64,000 nucleotides of DNA, taken from positions 367,620 through 431,619 of the forward strand of contig NZ_BMUL01000005.1 in NCBI RefSeq assembly GCF_014650175.1, read 5' to 3'. The stretch comes from Streptomyces termitum (GTDB lineage: Bacteria > Actinomycetota > Actinomycetes > Streptomycetales > Streptomycetaceae). Made by a program: the position numbers and the translations under genes. The notes under the pieces are model-generated. The model worked only from the letters and a program-made list of their open reading frames with translations. It had not been told where the DNA came from and made no database searches. This document shows, piece after piece, positions 23,781 to 33,741 of the stretch (position 1 is its first letter; every line of letters starts with the position of its first letter).

Positions 23781-25274
23781 ATGTTCGAACCAGCCATAGC
23801 GCCGAGCGGCACCCTGCTCGGTCTGCTGCAGAGGGGCCGCGGCGACGGCACCCTCCACGCGCTCGCCGCGCCCCGTGCCGAGGCCCTCGCGGCCCTCGAC
23901 CACTGCGTGCTCTCCGACCCCCGCCACGACTGGCGCGTCGAGAACCGCTCCCTCTACTACGCCCGGCTCTACCTCGACCTCCACGGAGGTCTGGAGACCG
24001 TCGAGGCGCACCTCTTCGCACCCGAGGACCACCTCGACACCGAGGAGAACCGCACCGGGCTCGCCCTCGCGGTCCTGGGCCACCTGGCCTCCTACGGACG
24101 CCACGACGCCCTGCTCCTGCTCCGGCGGTACGCGGCCACCGGGGCCAACTGGGCCTGGGCCCTCGACGAGCTCGCCCTGCGCGACGACGACACCGGGCTG
24201 CGCTCCCTCGCCGAGCCCGTGCTCGCCCGCTTCCCCCGCGACACGGCCGGCGACGCCGCCCTGGCGGCCACCGTCCGCGACGCCTACGAGCCCCGGCCCT
24301 GGCGGCTCTGGGCCGAGGACCCGCGCGAGGCCGTCGGCGCCCGCGTCCGGGCCGCCCGCGAGGACGGCTCCTTCGACCGCTGGCAGCGGCAGCTGCGCCC
24401 CGCCGGACCCCGCCCCGGCTGGAGCGTGCGCGCCGTCCTCGACTGGGCCCAGGAGGGGTACGAGCGCGGCGCCGACCTCGCCGGACCCGCCGCCCGCTGC
24501 CTGGCCGCCGTCGCCGGGCCCGAGGACCGTCCCGAACTCCTCGCCGCCGGCCGCGCCGGAGCCCCCGGCGCCCGCGCCGCCGCCCTGCACCACCTGGCGG
24601 CCGTCCGCGACCCGGCCCTCCTCGACCTCGTCGAGGCCGCCGCCGACGCCGTCGACCCCTTCGACCGGGCCGCCTCCGGCGCCGCGGACGGAGCGCCGTA
24701 CGCCGACGTGCCCGGCGCCGTCGACCGGGAGGCCCTCGCCGTCGCCCGCGCCGCCACCGCCGCCTACCTCCGCATGTGCGGCGAGGACGCGGTCGCCCGC
24801 GCCCGCGCCTGGATCCACCGCACCGACCCCCTCGGCACCGCCGCCGGCGAACTCCTCGCCGCGCGCGGCGAGGAACGGGACGCCGGGCTCGTCCTCGGCG
24901 CCCTGCGCGCCGCCCTGCGCACCGCCGGGACCGACGCGCCCGCGCTCGGCACCCTCGTCGACGGCGCCGGCCGCCTCGGCATCGCCTGCGCGGCCCCCGT
25001 GCTGCGCCACGTCTACCGGGAGACGGCCTCCTCCCAGCTGCGCGGCCGCACCGCCCGCGCCCTCGCGGCCACCGACCCCTCCTTCGCCAGCGGCTTCGCC
25101 GTCGAGTGCCTCTGGGACTGCGAGGAGACCACCCGCGAGATCGCGGCCGAGTACGCCGAGACCGGCGACGTCCGCGTGGCCGAGCGATTGCGCCGCCTCG
25201 CCGCCGACCCGGCCGAGGAGGTCGAGGTCCAGACGGCCGTACGCAACCGGATCGGCCCCGACCTCCAGGTCTGA
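23781..25274 (+). CDS. HEAT-repeat-like protein
   Basis: This 497-residue, all-helical protein is rich in Ala, Leu and Arg. Recurrent helical pairs such as [30 protein letters not shown], and the terminal LAATDPSF then [14 protein letters not shown], resemble HEAT repeats, which form superhelical protein-binding scaffolds. There is no signal peptide or catalytic motif. The start ATG 23781 has only a weak ribosome-binding site. The gene is 273 nt from the ankyrin gene; both encode repeat scaffolds, but a shared role is speculative. Confidence 0.75.
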   Translation: MFEPAIAPSGTLLGLLQRGRGDGTLHALAAPRAEALAALDHCVLSDPRHDWRVENRSLYYARLYLDLHGGLETVEAHLFAPEDHLDTEENRTGLALAVLGHLASYGRHDALLLLRRYAATGANWAWALDELALRDDDTGLRSLAEPVLARFPRDTAGDAALAATVRDAYEPRPWRLWAEDPREAVGARVRAAREDGSFDRWQRQLRPAGPRPGWSVRAVLDWAQEGYERGADLAGPAARCLAAVAGPEDRPELLAAGRAGAPGARAAALHHLAAVRDPALLDLVEAAADAVDPFDRAASGAADGAPYADVPGAVDREALAVARAATAAYLRMCGEDAVARARAWIHRTDPLGTAAGELLAARGEERDAGLVLGALRAALRTAGTDAPALGTLVDGAGRLGIACAAPVLRHVYRETASSQLRGRTARALAATDPSFASGFAVECLWDCEETTREIAAEYAETGDVRVAERLRRLAADPAEEVEVQTAVRNRIGPDLQV

Positions 25275-25342
25275 CCCGGCCCCCGCCACCGCTCCCGCCC
25301 CGGGACGGCGCGGCCCCCGGCGGTCCTCCGCCGCGCGTGGCC

Positions 25343-25356
25343 CCGCCCCGGGGCGG
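25343..25356 (+). terminator. short G+C palindrome after the HEAT-repeat gene
   Basis: CCGCCCCGGGGCGG is a 14-bp palindrome 69 nt after the stop codon, surrounded by further partly complementary G+C-rich sequence. It is a weak terminator candidate. Confidence 0.3.
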
Positions 25357-25453
25357 AGGAGTACGGGGCGGCGCGGCCTCCGGCGGAACCCCCGCCCCAC
25401 CGTCGCCCTTCCCGGACCGCGCTCGACGGAGCCCGCGCGGCGACAATGGGAGG

Positions 25454-28400
25454 ATGACCGGGCGCTGGGAGTTCTGGATCGACCGGGGCGGCACCTTCAC
25501 CGACGTGGTGGGCCGCCGCCCCGACGGCCGGCTCGTCACCCGCAAGCTCCTCTCCCACGACCCCGCCCGCACCCAGGACGCCGCCGTCACCGGGATCCGC
25601 CTCCTGATGGGCCTCGCCCCCGGCGAACCGGTCCCCGCCGACCGGGTCGCGGTCGTCCGGATGGGCACCACCGTCGCCACCAACGCCCTCCTGGAGCGGC
25701 GCGGCGAACCGACCCTGCTGCTGATCACCGAGGGCTTCCGGGACGCCCTGCGCATCGCCTACCAGAACCGGCCCCGCCTCTTCGACCGCCACATCGTCCT
25801 GCCGGAGGCGGTGTACGCGCGCGTGGCCGAGGTCCCCGAGCGGATCGACGCCCGAGGGGCCGTCGTCCGCCCCCTAGACGAGGACGCCGTCGCCGCCGCG
25901 CTCGCCGCCGCCCACCGGGACGGCCTGCGCTCCGCCGCCGTCGTCCTCCTGCACGGCTACCGCCACCCCGAGCACGAACGGCGGGTCGGGGCCGCCGCCA
26001 GGGCCGCCGGATTCACCCAGGTCAGCTGCTCCCACGAGGTCAGCCCCCTGATCAAGCTCGTCCCGCGCGGCGACACCACCGTCGTCGACGCCTACCTCTC
26101 CCCGGTGCTGCGCCGGTACGTCGACGAGGTCGCCGCCGCGCTCCCGGGGATCCGCCTCCTCTTCATGCAGTCCAGCGGCGGGCTGCGGGAGGCCGCGCAC
26201 GTCCGGGGCAAGGACGCGGTGCTCTCCGGCCCGGCGGGCGGCGTCGTCGGCATGGCCCGCACCTCCGCCCTGGCCGGATACGACCGCGTCATCGGCCTCG
26301 ACATGGGAGGCACCTCCACGGACGTGTCGCACTACGCGGGCACGTTCGAGCGCGAACTCGGCTCACAGGTCGCCGGGGTGCGGATGCGGGCCCCCATGAT
26401 GAGCATCCACACCGTCGCCGCGGGCGGCGGCTCCGTCCTCCACTACGACGGCCGCCGCTACCGCGTCGGACCCGACTCGGCCGGCGCCGTCCCCGGCCCC
26501 GCCTGCTACCGGCGCGGCGGCCCGCTCACCGTCACCGACGCCCAGGTCATGCTCGGCCGGATCCAGCCGGACCACTTCCCCGCCGTCTTCGGCCCCGGCG
26601 GCGACCAGCCCCTCGACGCCGACACCGTCCGCGCCCGCTTCACCGCCCTCGCCGAGGAGACCGGCGACGGCCGCACCCCCGAGGAGGTCGCCGCCGGCTT
26701 CCTGCGCATCGCCGTCCTCGACATGGCCAACGCCGTCAAGAAGATCTCCGTCCAGCGCGGCCGCGACGTCACCCGCTACGCCCTCACCGCCTTCGGCGGC
26801 GCCGGCGGCCAGCACGCCTGCGCCGTCGCCGACGCCCTCGGCATCGACACCGTCCTCGTCCCGCCGCTCGCCGGAGTCCTCTCCGCGTACGGCATCGGCC
26901 TCGCCGACGCCACCGCCCTGCGCGAACGCTCCGTCGAGGCCCGGCTCGACGCCCCCGGCACCCCCGCCCGGATGGCCGCCGTCGCCGCCGAACTCGCCGA
27001 CCTCACCCGCGCCGAACTCCGCTCCGACGGCCTCCCCGACCGGGCGATCACCACGCACGCGCGCGTGCTCCTGCGCTACGAGGACACCGACGGGAGCCTC
27101 CCCGTGGACCTCGGCCCCGCCGACACGATGGCCGCCGCCTTCACCGCCGAGCACCGCGCCCGCTACGGCTTCGCCCTGGACCGGCCCCTCACCGCCGGGG
27201 CCGTCACCGTCGAGGCGGTCGCCGAGGGCCCCCACGACCCCGCCCGCCCCGCCCCCGCCGCCCGCACCGGCCCCCTCGCCCCCCGCGCCACCGTCCGCAC
27301 CCACGACGGCGCCACCGCCCGCCCCACCCCGCTCCACCGCCGCGAGGACCTGCTCCCCGGCGACACCGTCGACGGCCCCGCGATCCTCGCCGAGGACGAC
27401 GCCACCACCGTCGTCGACCCCGGCTGGCGCGCCACCGCCACCCCCACCGGCCACCTCCTGCTGCGCCGCGCCGTCCCCCGCCCCGCCCGCACCGCCGCCG
27501 GAACCGACGTCGACCCGGTCCTCCTGGAGGTCTTCCACAACCTCTTTATGGCCATCGCCGAGCAGATGGGCGTCCGCCTGGAGAACACCTCCCGCTCCGT
27601 CAACATCAAGGAACGGCTCGACTTCTCCTGCGCCCTCTTCGACGCCGACGGCAACCTCGTCGCCAACGCCCCCCACATCCCCGTCCACCTCGGCTCCATG
27701 GGCGACACCGTCAAAGAGGTCCTCCGGCGCCGCGCCGGGGACCTGCGCCCCGGCGACGCCTACGCCGTCAACGACCCCTACCACGGCGGCACCCACCTCC
27801 CCGACGTCACCGTCGTCACCCCCGTCTTCGACCCCGCCGGCCGCGACCTCCGCTTCCTCGTCGCCTCCCGGGGCCACCACGCCGAGATCGGCGGCATCAC
27901 CCCCGGCTCCATGCCCGCCTTCAGCCGCACCATCGACGAGGAGGGCGTCCGCTTCGACAACTGGCTCCTGGTCCGCGGCGGAAGGTTCCGCGAGGCCGAG
28001 ACCCGCGCCCTCCTCACCGGCGGCCCCCACCCCTCCCGCGACCCCGGCGCCAACCTCGCCGACCTGCGCGCCCAGGTCGCCGCCAACGAGAAGGGGGTCG
28101 AGGAACTCGGCAAGGCCGTGGACGCGTTCGGCCTCGACGCCGTCCACGCCTACATGGGCCACGTCCGGGCCAACGCCGAGGAGTCCGTCCGCCGCGCCGT
28201 CGCCCGCCTCCACGACGGGGCGTACCGGTACGAGACCGACTCCGGCGCCGTCATCCGGGTCGCCGTCCGCGTCGACCGGGCCCGCCGCGCCGCCGTCCTC
28301 GACTTCACCGGCACCTCCGCCCGGCTCCCCGGCAACGCCAACGCCCCCACCTCGGTCGTCACCGCCGCCGTGCTCTACGTCTTCCGCACCCTGATCGACG

Positions 28401-29059
28401 AGGACATCCCCCTCAACAGCGGCTGCCTGGCACCCCTGGAGATCCGCGTCCCGCCCGGCTCCATGCTCGCCCCCGAACCCCCCGCCGCCGTCGTCGCGGG
28501 CAACGTCGAGACCTCCCAGGCCGTCACCGGCGCCCTCTACGCCGCCCTCGGCGTCCAGGCCGAGGGCTCCGGCACCATGAACAACCTCACCTTCGGCGAC
28601 GACCGCACCCAGTACTACGAGACCGTCGCCAGCGGCTCCGGCGCGGGCGACGGCTTCGACGGCACCGACGCCGTCCAGACCCACATGACCAACTCCCGCC
28701 TCACCGACCCCGAGATCCTGGAGACCCGCCACCCCGTCCGCGTCGACGCCTTCTCGATCCGCGCCGGCAGCGGCGGCCGGGGCCGCCGGCACGGCGGCGA
28801 CGGAGTGGAACGCCGGCTCCGCTTCCTGCGGCCGATGACCGTCACCCTCCTCACCGGACACCGCCGGGTGCCCCCGTACGGGATGGCGGGCGGCGCGCCC
28901 GGGGCGCTCGGCGAGAACCTCGTCGAACGCGCCGACGGCACCGTGGAGCACCTCCCCGGGACCGCCGCCGCCGAGGTCGGCCCCGGCGACGTCCTGGTCG
29001 TGCGCACCCCCGGCGGCGGGGGCTACGGCACCCCGCCGCCCGGCCTCACGGAGCCGTGA
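25454..29059 (+). CDS. 5-oxoprolinase/hydantoinase (fused HyuA-HyuB)
   Basis: This 1201-residue enzyme joins an N-terminal HyuA-type ATP-binding half ([13 protein letters not shown] at residues 5-17; [14 protein letters not shown] near 280; [15 protein letters not shown]) to a HyuB half from about residue 685 ([22 protein letters not shown]). The full length and domain order match ATP-dependent 5-oxoprolinase, which opens 5-oxoproline to glutamate. Hydantoin or another lactam could also be the substrate. The ATG directly abuts GGGAGG, too close for normal use, while GACAAT lies 6 nt upstream, so a leaderless message is possible. It overlaps the convergent pxpC-like gene by 14 bp. Confidence 0.9.
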   Translation: MTGRWEFWIDRGGTFTDVVGRRPDGRLVTRKLLSHDPARTQDAAVTGIRLLMGLAPGEPVPADRVAVVRMGTTVATNALLERRGEPTLLLITEGFRDALRIAYQNRPRLFDRHIVLPEAVYARVAEVPERIDARGAVVRPLDEDAVAAALAAAHRDGLRSAAVVLLHGYRHPEHERRVGAAARAAGFTQVSCSHEVSPLIKLVPRGDTTVVDAYLSPVLRRYVDEVAAALPGIRLLFMQSSGGLREAAHVRGKDAVLSGPAGGVVGMARTSALAGYDRVIGLDMGGTSTDVSHYAGTFERELGSQVAGVRMRAPMMSIHTVAAGGGSVLHYDGRRYRVGPDSAGAVPGPACYRRGGPLTVTDAQVMLGRIQPDHFPAVFGPGGDQPLDADTVRARFTALAEETGDGRTPEEVAAGFLRIAVLDMANAVKKISVQRGRDVTRYALTAFGGAGGQHACAVADALGIDTVLVPPLAGVLSAYGIGLADATALRERSVEARLDAPGTPARMAAVAAELADLTRAELRSDGLPDRAITTHARVLLRYEDTDGSLPVDLGPADTMAAAFTAEHRARYGFALDRPLTAGAVTVEAVAEGPHDPARPAPAARTGPLAPRATVRTHDGATARPTPLHRREDLLPGDTVDGPAILAEDDATTVVDPGWRATATPTGHLLLRRAVPRPARTAAGTDVDPVLLEVFHNLFMAIAEQMGVRLENTSRSVNIKERLDFSCALFDADGNLVANAPHIPVHLGSMGDTVKEVLRRRAGDLRPGDAYAVNDPYHGGTHLPDVTVVTPVFDPAGRDLRFLVASRGHHAEIGGITPGSMPAFSRTIDEEGVRFDNWLLVRGGRFREAETRALLTGGPHPSRDPGANLADLRAQVAANEKGVEELGKAVDAFGLDAVHAYMGHVRANAEESVRRAVARLHDGAYRYETDSGAVIRVAVRVDRARRAAVLDFTGTSARLPGNANAPTSVVTAAVLYVFRTLIDEDIPLNSGCLAPLEIRVPPGSMLAPEPPAAVVAGNVETSQAVTGALYAALGVQAEGSGTMNNLTFGDDRTQYYETVASGSGAGDGFDGTDAVQTHMTNSRLTDPEILETRHPVRVDAFSIRAGSGGRGRRHGGDGVERRLRFLRPMTVTLLTGHRRVPPYGMAGGAPGALGENLVERADGTVEHLPGTAAAEVGPGDVLVVRTPGGGGYGTPPPGLTEP

Positions 29060-29909
29060 CGAACCGGACCGGCGTCCCCGGCACCGCCTGCGCCGCCGCC
29101 CCCAGGTCCGCCTCCCGCACCACCGCCGCCACCGGATAGCCCCCGGTCGTCGGATGGTCCGCCAGGAACACCACCGGCCGCCCGTCCGGCGGCACCTGCA
29201 CCGCCCCCAGGACCATGCCCTCACTGGGCAGTTCCCCCGGCACGGCCCGCTCCAGGGCGGGCCCGTCCAGCCGCAGCCCGATCCGGTTGCCCGCCGGGGA
29301 GACCCGGTACGCGCGCGTGGTCAGCGTCCGCAGGGACGCGCGCGTGAACCAGTCGTCCCGGGGCCCCAGCCGCACCCGCAGCACCAGCTCCTCGGGCGGA
29401 CCCGGCCACGGGGGAGCGTCCACCGGCCCCCGTACGCGCCCCGGCGTTCCCAGCGGCAGGACGGCCCCGTCCGCCAGCGGCGCCGGACCGAGCCCCGACA
29501 GCAGGTCGGTGGAGCGGCTGCCGAGCACCGGGCGGACCGCGATCCCGCCGCCGAGCGCCACGTACGAGCGCAGCCCGCGCACCGCCGCCCCGACCTCCAG
29601 GAGCGCGCCCGCCGGGACCCGTACCGCCGTCCCCCAGGGCAGCGGACGGCCGTCCGCCCGGACCGGGCAGGGCGCCCCGCCCACCGCCACGACGACCGCC
29701 CGCAGCGGCCGCAGCGCGCAGCCGTCCACGGTGGTCTCCAGGACGGCGGCCCCCTCGGCGTTGCCCACCAGCCGGTTCGCCAGCCGGGCGGCCGCCGGGT
29801 CCAGCGCCCCCGACCGGGGCACGCCCAGGTGCGCGTACCCGCTCCGCCCCAGGTCCTGCACGGTCGTCAGCGCCCCGGCCCGCACCACGGCCACCGCCCG
29901 CCCGCTCAC
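29046..29909 (-). CDS. pxpC: 5-oxoprolinase subunit C / biotin-dependent carboxyltransferase-like
   Basis: This 287-residue protein is a KipA/PxpC subunit. The N-terminal [25 protein letters not shown] is diagnostic, and the C-terminus has [32 protein letters not shown]. With PxpA and PxpB it makes the bacterial ATP-dependent 5-oxoprolinase. The GTG start at 29909 overlaps the pxpB stop by 4 bp (GTGA). It is the last gene of the operon and meets the fused oxoprolinase gene tail to tail with a 14-bp overlap. Confidence 0.9.
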   Translation of the reverse strand: MSGRAVAVVRAGALTTVQDLGRSGYAHLGVPRSGALDPAAARLANRLVGNAEGAAVLETTVDGCALRPLRAVVVAVGGAPCPVRADGRPLPWGTAVRVPAGALLEVGAAVRGLRSYVALGGGIAVRPVLGSRSTDLLSGLGPAPLADGAVLPLGTPGRVRGPVDAPPWPGPPEELVLRVRLGPRDDWFTRASLRTLTTRAYRVSPAGNRIGLRLDGPALERAVPGELPSEGMVLGAVQVPPDGRPVVFLADHPTTGGYPVAAVVREADLGAAAQAVPGTPVRFVTAP

Positions 29910-30538
29910 CGCCCCTCCCCGGAGCCCGGCACCGGGACGAACCGCACGCGCGTGCCGGGCGACAGCAGCGCCGCCGGCTCGCGGTCCGCGTCCCACAGGA
30001 CCGCGTCCGTCGTCCCGATCACCTGCCAGCCGCCCGGCGAGGACCGCGGATACACCCCCGTGTACGGCCCCGCCAGCGCCACCGCGCCGGCCGGCACCGC
30101 CGTCCGGGGCGTCGCCCGGCGCGGCACCTCGAACCGGGGGCCCAGCCCGGTCAGATAGCCGAAGCCGGGCGCGAACCCGCAGAACGCCACCCGGAACACG
30201 GCCGACGCGTGGATCCGCACCGCCTCCGCCTCCGGCACCCCCCACCGCCCGGCCACCTCCGCCAGGTCCGGCCCGTCGTACCGCACCGGCAGCTCCACCA
30301 CCCCGCGCGCGGGCGCGGGCGCGTGCCCGGCCTCCCAGCCGGGCAGCTCGGCCGCGAGCCGTACCGGATCCGCCACCCCGTCCAGCAGCACCGTCCGCGC
30401 CGCCGGCACCACCTCCCGCACCTCCGGGAGTGCCCCCGCCGCCCGGCGCCGCAGCAGCTCCGCGTGGAACGCCTCCGCCGCCGGACCGTCGGCCAGCTCC
30501 ACCAGGAGCGCCCGCTCGCCCACCCGCAGCACCCTCAC
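29906..30538 (-). CDS. pxpB: 5-oxoprolinase subunit B (KipI/PxpB family)
   Basis: This 210-residue protein has the family pattern VRVLRVGERALLVEL at its start, then VELPVRYDGPDLAEVA and the signature FCGFAPGFGYLTGL, TYPE residues of the cyclophilin-like C-terminal half, and GPYTGVYPRSSPGGWQVIG near the end. The GTG start at 30538 overlaps the pxpA stop by 4 bp. Together with PxpA and PxpC it should convert 5-oxoproline to glutamate; in Bacillus the paralogue KipI inhibits a sporulation kinase, but there is no reason to infer that here. Confidence 0.92.
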   Translation of the reverse strand: MRVLRVGERALLVELADGPAAEAFHAELLRRRAAGALPEVREVVPAARTVLLDGVADPVRLAAELPGWEAGHAPAPARGVVELPVRYDGPDLAEVAGRWGVPEAEAVRIHASAVFRVAFCGFAPGFGYLTGLGPRFEVPRRATPRTAVPAGAVALAGPYTGVYPRSSPGGWQVIGTTDAVLWDADREPAALLSPGTRVRFVPVPGSGEGR

Positions 30539-31299
30539 GCGAAGGCCCCCACCGCGACCCCGGCCGCCTCCAGGCCGGCCCGGACCCGCCGGGCCAGCTC
30601 CACCGCGCCCGGCGTGTCCCCGTGCAGGCACAGCGACCGGGCCCGGACCGGCACCGGCGTCCCGCAGTGCGCGGCGACCGTGCCCGACCGGACCATCGCC
30701 ACCGACCGCCCGACCACCGCGTCCGGATCGTGCACCACGGCCCCCTCCCGGTCCCGGGGCAGCAGCGAGCCGTCCGCCCGGTAGGCCCGGTCGCCGAACG
30801 CCTCGGCCACGGCAGGCAGCCCGGCCCGCTCCGCCGCCTCGTGCAGCCGCGACCCGGGCAGCCCCAGCACCGGCAGCCCGCCGCCCGCGAGGAGCACCCC
30901 GTCGACGACCGCCGCCGCCTGCTCCGGGTCCCCCACCACCCGGTGGTAGAGCGCGCCGTGCGGCTTCACGTACGACACCCGGGAGCCCGCCGCGCGGGCG
31001 AACACCTCCAGGGCCCCGATCTGGTACGCCACCTCCGCGGCCAGCTCCGCCGCCGGCACGTCCATGGCGCGCCGTCCGAATCCGGCCAGGTCCCGGTAGG
31101 ACACCTGGGCCCCGATCCGCACCCCCCGCGCCGCGGCCAGCTCGCACACCCGCCGCATGGTGACCGCGTCGCCCGCGTGGAAACCGCAGGCCACGTTGGC
31201 ACTGGTGACGACGGAGAGCAGCCGCTCGTCGTCGGTCAGCGTCCAGCGGCCGAAACCCTCGCCGAGGTCGGCGTTGAGGTCGATCGAGATTCTGGTCAT
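30535..31299 (-). CDS. pxpA: 5-oxoprolinase subunit A (LamB/YcsF family)
   Basis: This 254-residue LamB/YcsF protein has the N-terminal ISIDLNADLGEGFG, SANVACGFHAGDAVTMRR, GAQVSYRDLAGFGRR and VKPHGALYH motifs that identify PxpA. It is the first gene of a translationally coupled pxpA-pxpB-pxpC operon (4-bp overlaps at both junctions). GAAGGAG lies about 12 nt before ATG 31299. Transcription probably starts within the divergent promoter/operator at 31316-31369 and is likely controlled by the adjacent GntR regulator. Confidence 0.93.
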   Translation of the reverse strand: MTRISIDLNADLGEGFGRWTLTDDERLLSVVTSANVACGFHAGDAVTMRRVCELAAARGVRIGAQVSYRDLAGFGRRAMDVPAAELAAEVAYQIGALEVFARAAGSRVSYVKPHGALYHRVVGDPEQAAAVVDGVLLAGGGLPVLGLPGSRLHEAAERAGLPAVAEAFGDRAYRADGSLLPRDREGAVVHDPDAVVGRSVAMVRSGTVAAHCGTPVPVRARSLCLHGDTPGAVELARRVRAGLEAAGVAVGAFA

Positions 31300-31315
31300 G
31301 GCGGCGCCGCGCTCC

Positions 31316-31369
31316 TTCACCGGACGGTACGGTGGCGCTAAGGTAGGCGATTGTTCAACAATCCAACAA
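31316..31369. promoter_or_regulatory. overlapping divergent promoters with FadR-type GntR operator
   Basis: A 15-bp perfect palindrome GATTGTTCAACAATC (31349-31363) contains TTGTTCAACAA, which fits the FadR/FCD-subfamily consensus TNGTNNNACNA. Rightward promoter for gntR: TTCACC (31316-31321), 17-bp spacer, TAAGGT (31339-31344), start inside the palindrome. Leftward promoter for pxpA: TTGTTG (31364-31369), 18-bp spacer, TACCTT (31340-31345), so the palindrome fills its spacer. The two -10 boxes overlap. Repressor binding would block both genes. Confidence 0.7.
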
Positions 31370-31408
31370 GGGGATCCGGTACGGGGATCCGACGAGGGGA
31401 GGAGTCCC

Positions 31409-32125
31409 ATGGACGCCACGGGGACACCGCAGGAACCGGGAACACCGGCGGACGGACGTCCGGCCGCCGAGCGCGCGGGCACGGCGGAGCGGGTCGCGGA
31501 CACCCTGCGCGCCCGGATCTCCGAAGGCGCCTTCCCGCCCGGCTCCCGCCTCTCCGAGGAAGCCGTCGGCGGTGACCTCGGCGTCTCCCGCAACACCCTG
31601 CGCGAGGCCTTCCGGCTCCTCGTCCGCGAACGGCTCCTGGTCCACGAGCTGAACCGGGGCGTCTTCGTCCGCGTCCCCACCGACGCCGACGTCGAGGACA
31701 TCCACCGCACCCGCCGCCTCGTCGAGAGCGCCGCCCTGCGCGGCCTCGGCCGCCCGCCCTACCCGCTGGAGGGCCTCGTCGACGCCGTCGTCGACGGCGA
31801 GCGGGCCGCCCTGAACGACGACTGGCCCGCCGTCTCCACCGCCAACATCCGCTTCCACCTCGCCCTCGTCGCCCTCGCGGGCAGCGCCCGCACCGACGAG
31901 CTGATGCGCGGCGTCCTGGCCGAACTCCGCCTCGCCCTCCACCCGGTCGCCGACGCCCGCGCCCTCCACGAGCCCTACCTCGCGGGCAACCGCGAGATCC
32001 TCGCCGCCCTCGGGGCCGGGGACCGGGACGCCGCCGAACGGCTCCTCGACCGCTACCTCGACGACTCCCACGCCCAGGTGACGGCGGCCCGCGCCCGGCA
32101 CCGCCCGCCGTCCCCGGCGGACTGA
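31409..32125 (+). CDS. GntR family regulator, FadR/FCD subfamily
   Basis: This 238-residue protein has a GntR winged helix (AERVADTLRARISEGAFPPGSRL, then LGVSRNTLREAFRLLVRERLL) and an all-helical FCD ligand domain (residues 95-225), with candidate metal-ligand residues DDIHRTR-like, H in NIRFHLALV and H in DARALHEPY. ATG 31409 has GGGGAGGAG upstream. Its position and the operator suggest that it represses pxpABC and itself, with 5-oxoproline or a related metabolite as ligand (inference). Confidence 0.9.
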   Translation: MDATGTPQEPGTPADGRPAAERAGTAERVADTLRARISEGAFPPGSRLSEEAVGGDLGVSRNTLREAFRLLVRERLLVHELNRGVFVRVPTDADVEDIHRTRRLVESAALRGLGRPPYPLEGLVDAVVDGERAALNDDWPAVSTANIRFHLALVALAGSARTDELMRGVLAELRLALHPVADARALHEPYLAGNREILAALGAGDRDAAERLLDRYLDDSHAQVTAARARHRPPSPAD

Positions 32126-32180
32126 CCCGTCCCGGAGCCGTGCTTTCCACACCGTTTCGACCCATGTCGGTGCGAGGACC

Positions 32181-32186
32181 TACTCT
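32181..32186 (+). promoter_or_regulatory. -10 box for the leaderless SMC-like operon
   Basis: TACTCT ends 7 nt before the GTG at 32194. A TTCGAC-like -35 sequence lies at 32156-32161 (19-bp spacer). No Shine-Dalgarno sequence precedes the GTG, so the operon mRNA is probably leaderless. Confidence 0.45.
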
Positions 32187-32193
32187 GTGCACC

Positions 32194-33741
32194 GTGACTT
32201 CGCCTGCCTCGACGGACCTCGCTCCGCCCCAGCTCAGCGCGGGGCCGCGCCCCGCGCAGGGGCCGGCCGCCGACGAAGGGCTGGCGCGGCGCCTGCGCGC
32301 GCTCGCCTGCACCGCGCCGCTGCACGACCTCGACGCCCGCAAGGCGAACCTCGCCGGTGAGTACACGGTCTATGCGATGGCCGAGATCGCCCTCGCCGCG
32401 ATCGACCTCGTCACCCTCCACATGGACTTCGACACCGGCGCCGACCACGACCAGGTCGTCGCCCGGCTGCTGCCCCGCGTCGCCGCCCAGGCCCCCCGCC
32501 GCCCCGCCGCCGAGCACGAGCGCGTGGCCCGCTGGGTCCTGGAGAACCTGATCAACGTCGGCAGCGTCGACCGGGGCTTCCGCGCCGTCTACGGCACCTT
32601 CGGCACCGACGGCGTGTACGTCCGCCGGGACTACGACTTCAAACTCGTCGAGGAGGTCCCCGGCTACGGCGGCGGAGTCTGCCTGCGGACCACCGACGAG
32701 GCCGTCAACGTCCTGGTCGGCGCCCTCGACACCGACGTCACCAGCGCCCAGATCGCCGCCGAGGTGAAGCTGGAGGTCCTCATCAGCCGGGGCCGCCTCG
32801 CCGACGCCCAGCTCGCCGCCGAACAGGCCCGCTACCGCACCGTCCAGTACGCCGAGACCCTCCGCCGCACCCTGGAGGCCACCCGGCGCAACGTCCGCGC
32901 GGTGGACTGGCTCCACGGCGTCCCCGACATGATCGCCGAAGCGCTCGACCACGTCGCCGACCGCTACCGCCACGAGAACGCGATCCTCACCAACATCCGC
33001 AGGGCGCGGGACGAGGCCGAGGAGCCCGAGCACAAGCGGCGCGCCGCCGAACTGGTCGACATCGTCAAGGACTGCATCCGCCGCCACACCCAGCTCCAGT
33101 CCCGCCTCCTGGAGGCGGGCCCCCTCTTCCGCGCCGAGCAGGACCGGCAGGCGTTCGCCGCGCCCACCCGGTACACCGGACTCGACCTCTACGGGCAGCT
33201 CGTCGCGCCCGTGCTGCCGCTCCCCGTCGAGCGGGCCACCCGCGTCACCGACGCCTTCTTCGCACACGGCACCGGCCTGCGCACCCCCGCCTCGGTCCGC
33301 CTCGGCGACCTCGTGGACCTGCTCCTCACCCCGCCGGTCGAGCGCGAGCACCTCGGCGCCGAGATGCCCGAACCCGACCTCATCGCCACCCCCGACGACT
33401 CCCGCTTCAGCGAGCGCCAACTCGCGGACGCGCTGCGCCTCCTGGACCTGGAGCACGACGCGCCGCGCCGCCTCTCCGGCCTCCTCGCCGACGCCCGCGC
33501 CACCCGGGGCGACCACCCGGACCACGGCGAGGACCTCGCCTACCTGGTGGCGCTGCTCGCCGTCCACGCCGCCAGCCCGCCGGTCGGCACCGCCTACCGG
33601 CAGGGCGAGGAGCGGCTGCTCTTCGCCGTCGACGACGGCACCCCGCTCGACGACCCCGGCTTCGGCGGCGCCGACCTCATCGTCGGCACCGCCCTCCTCG
33701 ACGCGGCGGGCATGGCCGCCGACCGCACGGAGGCGACGTGA
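32194..33741 (+). CDS. possible kleisin-type subunit (MukF/MksF/JetA-like) of an SMC complex
   Basis: This 515-residue, mostly helical, charged protein is the first gene of the SMC-like operon. Its start region includes helices compatible with a winged-helix module (YTVYAMAEIALAAIDLVTLH), a central coiled-coil-like stretch (residues about 200-300: QIAAEVKLEVLISRGRLADA, EPEHKRRAAELVDIVKDCIR) and a C-terminal helical region. I do not recognise a named family; the kleisin role is inferred from gene order, size and the SMC partner. GTG 32194 is chosen because TACTCT lies 7 nt upstream; an in-frame GTG at 32140 and ATG at 32164 are alternatives. It overlaps the next gene by 4 bp. Confidence 0.6.
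   Translation: MTSPASTDLAPPQLSAGPRPAQGPAADEGLARRLRALACTAPLHDLDARKANLAGEYTVYAMAEIALAAIDLVTLHMDFDTGADHDQVVARLLPRVAAQAPRRPAAEHERVARWVLENLINVGSVDRGFRAVYGTFGTDGVYVRRDYDFKLVEEVPGYGGGVCLRTTDEAVNVLVGALDTDVTSAQIAAEVKLEVLISRGRLADAQLAAEQARYRTVQYAETLRRTLEATRRNVRAVDWLHGVPDMIAEALDHVADRYRHENAILTNIRRARDEAEEPEHKRRAAELVDIVKDCIRRHTQLQSRLLEAGPLFRAEQDRQAFAAPTRYTGLDLYGQLVAPVLPLPVERATRVTDAFFAHGTGLRTPASVRLGDLVDLLLTPPVEREHLGAEMPEPDLIATPDDSRFSERQLADALRLLDLEHDAPRRLSGLLADARATRGDHPDHGEDLAYLVALLAVHAASPPVGTAYRQGEERLLFAVDDGTPLDDPGFGGADLIVGTALLDAAGMAADRTEAT

Noticed and set aside
23875..29139. A 1754-codon open frame overlapping the HEAT-repeat and oxoprolinase genes
   Set aside because: Low-complexity Pro/Arg sequence in another frame of two clearly coding genes.
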